DNA from: Eimeria necatrix
Lineage: Eukaryota > Apicomplexa > Conoidasida > Eucoccidiorida > Eimeriidae
NCBI RefSeq assembly: GCF_000499385.1
Contig: NW_013652052.1
Coordinates: 95,001 to 105,000, forward strand
Reading direction: 5' to 3'
DNA: 10,000 nucleotides
The notes under the pieces are model-generated. The model was given only the letters and a program-made list of their open reading frames with translations. It had not been told where the DNA came from and did no database searches. Shown in pieces: positions 6,498 through 10,000 of this stretch. The stretch's first letter is position 1, and every line of letters starts with the position of its first letter. A program made the translations under genes and the position numbers.

Positions 6498-6891
6498 AGG
6501 ATGAACAGCGGCGGAGACAGGAGCGGCTACGCAAACGTCGGGAGAGCCACAAGTTTGGGGTGTATAAGGTGGGGCTCCAAACTGCTGCTGCTGCTCCTGC
6601 TGCTGCTCCTGCTGCTGCTCCTGCTGCTCCTGCTGCTCTTGCTGCTCCTTTCGCTTCTGCTGCTCCTGCTGCTGCTCCCGCTGCTCCTGCTGCTCCTTGC
6701 TTGTTGTTCCTTTGGTTGCTGCTGCTGGCTGCACTGCTCGCACTGCAGCACTGCAGCTTTTACTGCTTATCATTCTGCTGCTGCTGCTGCTGTTGCTGCT
6801 GCTGCAGCTGCGGAGACACCGCGCGACCGCTCTGGAGGTGCTGCCGCCAGACCATCCGCTACATCCGTCTAATGACCCTCCCCTGACTTGA
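3417..6891 (+). CDS. bL19: Organellar ribosomal protein bL19 (seven coding segments; 5' end uncertain)
   Basis: Structural protein of the large subunit of a bacterial-type (mitochondrial or apicoplast) ribosome. Segments 3426-3461, 3861-3942, 4405-4526, 4903-5038, 5681-5865, 6500-6568 and 6808-6891 join with matching phases (0,1,0,1,0,0) to 237 codons and TGA. Numbering from 3426, the bL19 core spans residues 1-82: an EVKKLQKER helix, FGPGDLVEVQYE (16-27), ATFQGYVVSMRQRSLNSS (36-53), NGVKGVAVEQRIPLFSP (58-74). This follows bacterial FRPGDTVEV, FEGVVI, RxRxLxS and GxGVE...SP order. A Ser/Pro insert (83-101) precedes YKWKYNVRGK (106-115), where bacteria have the RRAKLYYLR signature. A basic extension follows (116-237; bacterial bL19 totals about 115). 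ATG 3417 gives 240 residues; an upstream leader is likely for import. Mitochondrion is favoured over apicoplast by the long extension, but this is inference. Confidence 0.85.
3426..3461 (+). CDS. bL19: bL19 coding segment a (N-terminal helix)
   Basis: It encodes EVKKLQKERSFR, equivalent to the basic/acidic helix just before the PGD motif in bL19. It follows GATGCTGCAG. The proposed donor after AGA (GTCAGC) is weak, but it joins in phase 0 to the next segment, giving KERSFR-LPHFGPGD, which matches the family layout. An in-frame ATG at 3417 could alternatively make this the first exon. Confidence 0.65.
3462..3860 (+). repeat. bL19 intron built of CTG runs
   Basis: Perfect CTG runs (about 3466-3501, 3570-3600, 3663-3693 and 3826-3858) alternate with a diverged spacer family containing GTAG and TTGCTTCTG (for example near 3505, 3545, 3605). 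Stops occur in the bL19 frame (TAA at 3795). Confidence 0.7.
3861..3942 (+). CDS. bL19: bL19 coding segment b (PGD motif)
   Basis: It encodes LPHFGPGDLVEVQYELSR, then SQQTVATFQ and the first base of a Gly codon. The GPGDLVEV motif and the AxFxG end are hallmark bL19 positions. The acceptor is CTGCTGCAG at the end of a CTG run. The donor is GTGAGC, the best-looking donor of the gene. In this frame a TAA at 3795 lies upstream with no ATG after it, so an upstream exon is required. Confidence 0.85.
3960..4035 (+). repeat. Telomere-like array in bL19 intron, G-strand orientation
   Basis: About ten TTTAGGG-type units become degenerate toward the end (TTTGGGG, TTTCGGG, TTTAAGGG). The array starts 17 bases after the inferred GTGAGC donor, inside the intron 3943-4404. 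G-rich units lie on the transcribed sense strand, so the pre-mRNA would carry UUUAGGG repeats. Confidence 0.95.
4099..4290 (-). repeat. Higher-order telomere-like repeat, about 23-bp unit
   Basis: Eight units start at 4099, 4122, 4145, 4168, 4191, 4222, 4245 and 4268. Seven are exactly 23 bases: two AAACCCT heptamers plus a nine-base AGCTTGCCT-like tag (AGCTTTCTT, AGCATTCCT, AGCGTTTCT, and so on). The unit at 4191 is 31 bases. The orientation is opposite to the array at 3960-4035, so the two face each other within one intron. Confidence 0.9.
4352..4393 (-). repeat. Telomere-like array next to the intron acceptor
   Basis: About six AAACCCT-type units (one AAACCCC) end 11 bases before the inferred splice acceptor at 4404, followed by TTTTTGCTGCAG. 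The C-rich sense strand here could contribute to the pyrimidine tract. Confidence 0.9.
4405..4526 (+). CDS. bL19: bL19 coding segment c (core beta-barrel region)
   Basis: The two bases GC complete the Gly codon begun at 3942, giving GYVVSMRQRSLNSSVVLRNG, then VKGVAVEQRIPLFSPRLLSFK. This is the most conserved part of bL19 (GxVxxxRxRxLxS, then GVxVE and PLxSP). The acceptor is TTTTTGCTGCAG and the donor GTACTG, which is followed at once by a CAG run. Reading through the donor gives a poly-Q tail and a stop at 4670, so splicing is needed to reach the later exons. Confidence 0.9.
4527..4902 (+). repeat. bL19 intron with CAG run, telomere-like repeats and CTG run
   Basis: The intron begins with GTACTG and a CAG run (4532-4577). 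It then holds TTTAGGG-type repeats (4658-4683 and 4691-4703), mixed CAG/CTG triplets (4727-4770) and CTG/CCG-interrupted runs (4824-4900) leading into the acceptor. Antisense frames read through 4660-5031 as Q-rich but overlap two conserved sense exons. Confidence 0.75.
4903..5038 (+). CDS. bL19: bL19 coding segment d (linker and basic segment)
   Basis: It encodes VLRSASSPSQAFVASPPPPP, then TRDYRYKWKYNVRGKYERRR, then GTHKP and the first base of Gly. The Ser/Pro linker appears to be an insertion. The basic YKWKYNVRGK stretch lies where bacterial bL19 has the KLYYLR signature. The acceptor is a CTG run ending in CTGCAG and the donor is GTGCGT after CCTG. Confidence 0.8.
5065..5350. other. AT-rich island within the bL19 intron
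   Basis: This stretch is strikingly A/T-rich (for example AATATAATTAATTTG and ATTATAATTAAATC), unlike the GC- and CTG-rich surroundings. It contains TTAAT/ATTAA-type words that could act as branch sites. It falls wholly inside the inferred intron 5039-5680. I see no gene in it; the minus-strand frame at 5084-5284 is short and unsupported. Confidence 0.7.
5390..5480 (+). repeat. CAGCAGCAGCAAAAGG-type short tandem repeat in intron
   Basis: Several copies of CAGCAGCAGCAAAAGG-like units lie on the sense strand of the intron, before the CTG/CCG runs. Confidence 0.7.
5490..5680 (+). repeat. CTG and CCG runs leading to a splice acceptor
   Basis: CTG runs at 5496-5560 contain CTA and TTG interruptions. 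A pure CCG run (5606-5629) then passes without a break into a pure CTG run that ends in CAG at 5680, the inferred acceptor. Confidence 0.85.
5681..5865 (+). CDS. bL19: bL19 coding segment e (C-terminal extension)
   Basis: The bases GT complete the Gly codon from 5038. The segment encodes a basic, non-repetitive stretch with HRLRSRVSSLLHRYMRQRL, NLPPYVWGGPYPRLREKR and ELYRRMLVYSF. It has no counterpart in bacterial bL19 but is clearly protein-like and stands out between repeats. The acceptor is a CTG run plus CAG. The donor GTGCGC (5866) runs directly into CTG repeats. Confidence 0.8.
5869..6155 (+). repeat. CTG minisatellite punctuated by GGGGTG
   Basis: CTG runs of varying length are interrupted by CTGGGGGTG, CGGGGGGTG, CTGGGAGTG or CTGGGGATG. 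The twelve interruptions start at 5901, 5922, 5952, 5973, 5997, 6018, 6042, 6069, 6090, 6114, 6132 and 6144. Every spacing is a multiple of three (12 to 30). The array fills the first half of the inferred intron 5866-6499. The second half is diverged CTG/GCT triplets with an in-frame stop at 6420. Confidence 0.9.
6500..6568 (+). CDS. bL19: bL19 coding segment f (charged helix)
   Basis: It encodes DEQRRRQERLRKRRESHKFG and then VYK, a highly basic helix of the kind seen in organellar ribosomal protein extensions contacting rRNA. The acceptor is a CTG run ending in CTGCAG. The donor is GTGGGG after TATAAG. Both junctions are phase 0. Confidence 0.7.
6575..6807 (+). repeat. CTG/CTC-rich intron array
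   Basis: Imperfect CTGCTGCTC units (6583-6700) are followed by a unique patch (6700-6775) and a CTG run ending in the acceptor CTGCAG at 6807. Confidence 0.8.
6808..6891 (+). CDS. bL19: bL19 coding segment g (terminal exon)
   Basis: It encodes LRRHRATALEVLPPDHPLHP and then SNDPPLT, followed by TGA (6889-6891). The acceptor is again a CTG run ending in CTGCAG, and the reading frame matches phase 0 from 6568. A CAG run starts five bases after the stop. Confidence 0.7.
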   Translation: MRRHRATALEVLPPDHPLHPSNDPPLT

Positions 6892-6894
6892 GCT

Positions 6895-6895
<1 letters not shown>

Positions 6896-6936
<41 letters not shown>

Positions 6937-6950
6937 GCAGCAACATCAGC
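6896..6950 (+). repeat. CAG run downstream of the bL19 stop
   Basis: About fourteen CAG triplets begin five bases after the TGA, followed by CCGCAGCAACATCAGC. If the transcript continues here, the run would lie in the 3' untranslated region. Confidence 0.85.
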
Positions 6951-7265
6951 ACACTGTTGTTGCTAAGCCATGGATAACGGCAAAAGCAGCAAAGCTTAGC
7001 CAGAGCTAGCGAGGACAACAGCAGCGGCACTTGCTGCAGCTGCGATAGAGATGCTGCAGCAGCTGCAGCGGCGGTGAAAGAAGCTGCTGCAGCGGCTGCT
7101 GCTGCAGCAGAGCCTGCTCCTGCAGCAGAGCCTACTGCAGCAGAGTCTGCTGCTGCAGCAGAGCCTTCATTGACTTGCTGCCTGCTGATTTGCTGCAGCT
7201 GATGGGACTACGTATGTTCCAACAACAGCAACTTGCTGCGATCATTTGGCCAGTCTGCGTGTCGG

Positions 7266-7304
<39 letters not shown>

Positions 7305-8069
7305 TAGGTGTTTGCTGCGTCTCCAGTTCACTTAAACGGAGGTTCTGGTGCGTGTCCGTATACCCCAGCAGCAGCAGCAGCTGCTGCTGCTGCTGCTGCT
7401 GCACGTGCAGAAACTCCAGCAGCAGAAGCAGCAGCAAGAGCAGAGAGGCTTTGTTAGGAGCTGCAGCCCTTAGTGAGATCGAAGCAGCAGATAGTAGCCA
7501 TTTTCGTTTGCTTCCCCAGCAGCTCAAGCTGCGCTGCTGCAATCAGCAGCTGCTGCTGCAGCTGCTGCTACAGCTGCTGCTGCAGCTGCTGCAGCTCAGC
7601 TGCAGTTGAAGCATCTGCAGCTGCTGCTGCAGTTGCTGCAGCTCTTGCTGCTGCAGAGCATGCGCATCACCCTGAAGCAGCAGCAGACTCACTGACATCG
7701 CAGCAGAGTTGCTAGTTGCTACTATTGGTGCTGCTGCTACTGCAGCAGCTGCTGCTGCTGCCGCTGCTGCTATGCAGAGCAGCTGTTGTTGATGCTGTTA
7801 CGCAGAGTGGCCGCTGCTGCTGCTGCATCCCCAGGGCCCTGAGCAGCAGTAGCAGCGCGGCCTGCAGCAGCAGCAGCAGCAGGCCTTGCGGCTGCTGCTC
7901 GGAAGCAGCAAGATAGTTTCTTTTTGCTGCTGCCTTCCTGCCCCTGTGTCTCTACCTCTGCAATTTATAATTCTAAAAGTTTGCTGCTGCGCTGCTCTCC
8001 TGCTGCTCTCTTTGCTGCTGCTTAAAAGCGCATTTCCTTAAAAAAAGATCCGTTTCATGCACAGCTGCT
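6951..8069. other. Triplet-rich intergenic region, no gene supported
   Basis: The region holds diverged GCA/CTG triplets (7020-7170, with a CAGCAGAGCCT-like unit repeated near 7105-7170), a pure CTG run (7268-7300), a CAG-to-CTG inverted pair (7365-7402) and more CTGCAG-rich sequence (7535-7900). A minus-strand frame at 7132-7542 includes a 12-Ser run flanked by hydrophilic residues (ELETQQTPK, TDTQTGQ). Plus-strand frames are also open here. None shows a recognisable domain. A good-looking pyrimidine tract and AG occurs at 7498-7520, but I cannot link it to a gene. Confidence 0.5.
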
Positions 8070-8350
8070 GCTGCAGCGCTTGCTGCAGCTCTTGCTGCAG
8101 CGTTTGCTGCAGTTCTTGCAGCTTCTGCTGCAGCTCTTGCTGCAACTTTTGCTGTAGCTTTTGCTGCAGCTCTTCTTGCAGCTCTTGCTGCAGCTCTTGC
8201 TGCAACTTTTGCCGTAGCTTTTGCTGCAGCTGCTTTTTTGCTGCAGCTGCTTTTTTGCTGCAGGTGCTGCAGCACTTGCTGCAGCTTTTGCTGCAGCACT
8301 TGCTGCAGTTCTTGCTGCGGCTTTTGCTGCAGCACTTGGTGCAGGAGTTG
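8070..8350. repeat. Degenerate 12-bp minisatellite (TTGCTGCAGCTC)
   Basis: Some twenty 12-base units share TTGCTGCAG plus a variable triplet (CTC, CGT, TTC, CTT, CAC), with occasional TTGCTGTAG or TTGCCGTAG. A unit with an expanded T6 tract is duplicated at 8221-8262. On the minus strand the 12-base period would read as a four-residue repeat in each frame (LQQx, SCSK or AAAR types). Codon-length periodicity alone does not show which, if any, is translated. Confidence 0.85.
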
Positions 8351-8397
8351 CTTCTGCTGTTTTCATGTGCTGTTGTTTATCTTTGCTGCTGCAGCGT

Positions 8398-8640
8398 TTA
8401 GCTGTATATGCTGCCCGCAGCAGCAGGTGCAGCAGCAGCAGCAGCAGCAGCTCCCTGCAGCAGCGGCTTCAGCTCCTGGTAAAAGCTTTGGCAAAGGGGG
8501 CCAAGCCGCTGCAGCAGCAGCAGCAAATACTTGTCGTCGTGTTCCATTTGCTGCACGCTGCGGTGAATGGAAACTGCCTGCTGCAGCAGCAAGCCTGCTT
8601 CTGCCGCTGCAACCTGCGCAGCATACGCGAGGCTCCAGTC

Positions 8641-8674
<34 letters not shown>

Positions 8675-8792
8675 CCTTGCTGCTTCTCGTGCTGCTGCAG
8701 CAGCCACTGCGCCTCTGGGAAGTTCTTCAGGCCGCTCTTAAACCATCGGTTCAGGACATGGCGGGGAGGCACAGCGACGCGGCACTGCTTCC

Positions 8793-8833
<41 letters not shown>

Positions 8834-8975
8834 GGTTTGCTGCTGCAGTCCAGCAGCAGCAGCCGGCGCAGCAGCCGCAGGTACTCCGGCCCCTCGGCCG
8901 CGAGCTGCAGCAGCGCCCGCTGCACGCAGCTGATCCCTAGCTCATCCTCTTGTGCTTGCTGCTCGTTCCCTGCTG

Positions 8976-9009
<34 letters not shown>

Positions 9010-9170
9010 AGACGGAGCAGCCGTGGTGGGGGCGGACCTGCTGCGGAGCTCGGGATTGCTGCTGCCGCTGCTGCTGCACACACTTGCTGCAGCAGGTGTG
9101 TCTCTTTCAGCTTGTGCGAGCTGCTGCAGCACAGCTGAGCGCATGTCGATTCTGGCGCTGCTGTTGCTGC

Positions 9171-9206
<36 letters not shown>

Positions 9207-9317
9207 CTGTTGGCAGCTGCAGCGGTCGCGGCTGCTCTTGCGGCTGCAGCTGCTGCACTACTTGCTGCCGCAGATTCAAGGAAACGCTGCTGCTTGGCTG
9301 TGTAAAGCCTTGAGTGG

Positions 9318-9353
<36 letters not shown>

Positions 9354-9730
9354 TCTGCTGGAGCAGCAGCTGCTGCCTGACCTGACGCTGCAGCAGCTGG
9401 CGCTGCTCTCGGCTAGACTGCAGCACCGGCTGCGCGTCTGCTGCTGCGCCCTCAGCAGCAGCAGCAGCAAAAGCAGCAAAAACAGCAACATCAGGGTTGT
9501 CTTGCTGCTGCGCGTGCAGCTGCTCCGCTGCTGCTGCTTCCGGGGCCAGCGCCACCCACAGGTTGCTGCTGCAGCGATGTGCTGCAGCAGCAAGCAGCAG
9601 CAGCTGCTGCTGCGCTGCACCCAAGTCGCTCGCCCTTATAGGCGACACTCCTTGGCCAGCCAGCTCCACAGGGCTGCCACCCCACACCCGTGCTGCAGCA
9701 GCAGCAGTAGCAGCAGCGGGGTGCATGCAA

Positions 9731-9776
<46 letters not shown>

Positions 9777-10000
9777 AGACCTGGTCAATGGCAGTCAGCA
9801 GCAGCCGCGACAGCCGAATCAGCTCCATGGACTGCCACAGAGCCTCTGCAGCCGTCGTGAGGGGGTCAGCAGCAGCTGCTTCTGCTGCTGCTGCTGCTGC
9901 TGCTGCAGGGTCTGCTTCTGGTCCTGCTGCTGCTGCACCCCTGATGCCCACTTGTGCACATAAAGGAGGCCAGCTGTCTTCGTCGATGCTGCTGGCATTT
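8398..10000 (-). CDS. Unrecognised protein with multiple Gln/Ser runs (5' end beyond window)
   Basis: A frame on the - strand is open from the right edge (first full codon 9999-9997) to TAA at 8400-8398, giving 533 visible residues. No ATG occurs near its visible start, so it continues, or is spliced, upstream. I recognise no domain. Six runs of about 10-13 residues (Ser near 9735-9777 and 9160-9200; Gln near 9322-9352, 8977-9008, 8794-8833 and 8641-8674) alternate with complex segments such as LWQSMELIRLSRLLLTAIDQ, DELGISCVQRALLQLAAEG and PPRHVLNRWFKSGLKNFPEA. The C-terminal 100 residues look helical (SIHRSVQQMEHDDK, SFYQELKPLLQG). Alternation of single-amino-acid runs with ordinary sequence, all in one frame, is typical of Eimeria coding regions. 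An unseen intron or a frame change near 9840-9960 is possible, because a second frame there begins with ATG (9998) and reads MPAASTKTAGLLYVHKWASG. Confidence 0.7.

Noticed and set aside
6969..6998. Tiny frame ATGGATAACGGC... ending at TAG (MDNGKSSKA)
   Set aside because: Nine codons without any supporting context.
7132..7542. Minus-strand frame of 136 codons with a 12-Ser run
   Set aside because: It looks somewhat protein-like, but no domain, start context or partner exon supports it and plus-strand frames are equally open; mentioned only in the intergenic note.

Overview
The window looks like nuclear DNA of an Eimeria-type coccidian (apicomplexan). It is saturated with CAG/CTG triplet runs that give homopolymeric Q, A and S runs where they are translated. 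It also has many interstitial telomere-like AAACCCT/TTTAGGG arrays and intron-containing genes. This assignment comes from known features of Eimeria genomes plus what is visible here; the species cannot be fixed. All AAACCCT-type arrays are internal and occur in both orientations, so this is a repeat-rich chromosomal segment, not a chromosome end.

Layout. Positions 1 to about 2480 hold no gene I can support. They are a mosaic of telomere-like arrays, GGGGCCCC palindrome clusters including a 28-bp tandem repeat (292-1110), two self-complementary GCTA-rich tracts (about 1195-1501 and 1774-2005) and a GATC-rich hairpin (1697-1743). From about 2500 to 6891 lies the one gene I can identify, on the + strand: a nuclear gene for a bacterial-type ribosomal protein bL19 of an organelle ribosome. 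Seven phase-compatible segments (3426-3461, 3861-3942, 4405-4526, 4903-5038, 5681-5865, 6500-6568, 6808-6891) give 237 codons plus a TGA stop. Short conserved exons are separated by six introns built almost wholly of CTG/CAG runs, telomere-like arrays and minisatellites. The 5' end is unresolved: an open frame runs up to an ATG at 2781, and another ATG lies at 3417.

Positions 6892-8397 are triplet-rich sequence with no gene I can defend, including a degenerate 12-bp minisatellite (about 8070-8350). From 8398 to the right edge, an open frame on the - strand encodes at least 533 residues of an unrecognised protein with six runs of Q or S. It is 5'-incomplete here, and it converges on the bL19 gene.

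The most interesting point is how repeats and splicing relate. All seven inferred bL19 segments begin directly after GCTGCAG, mostly at the end of a CTG run. The sense strand of most introns reads CTG, whereas sense CAG dominates the coding frames. The repeats therefore appear to supply acceptor sites inside introns and homopolymer runs inside proteins.
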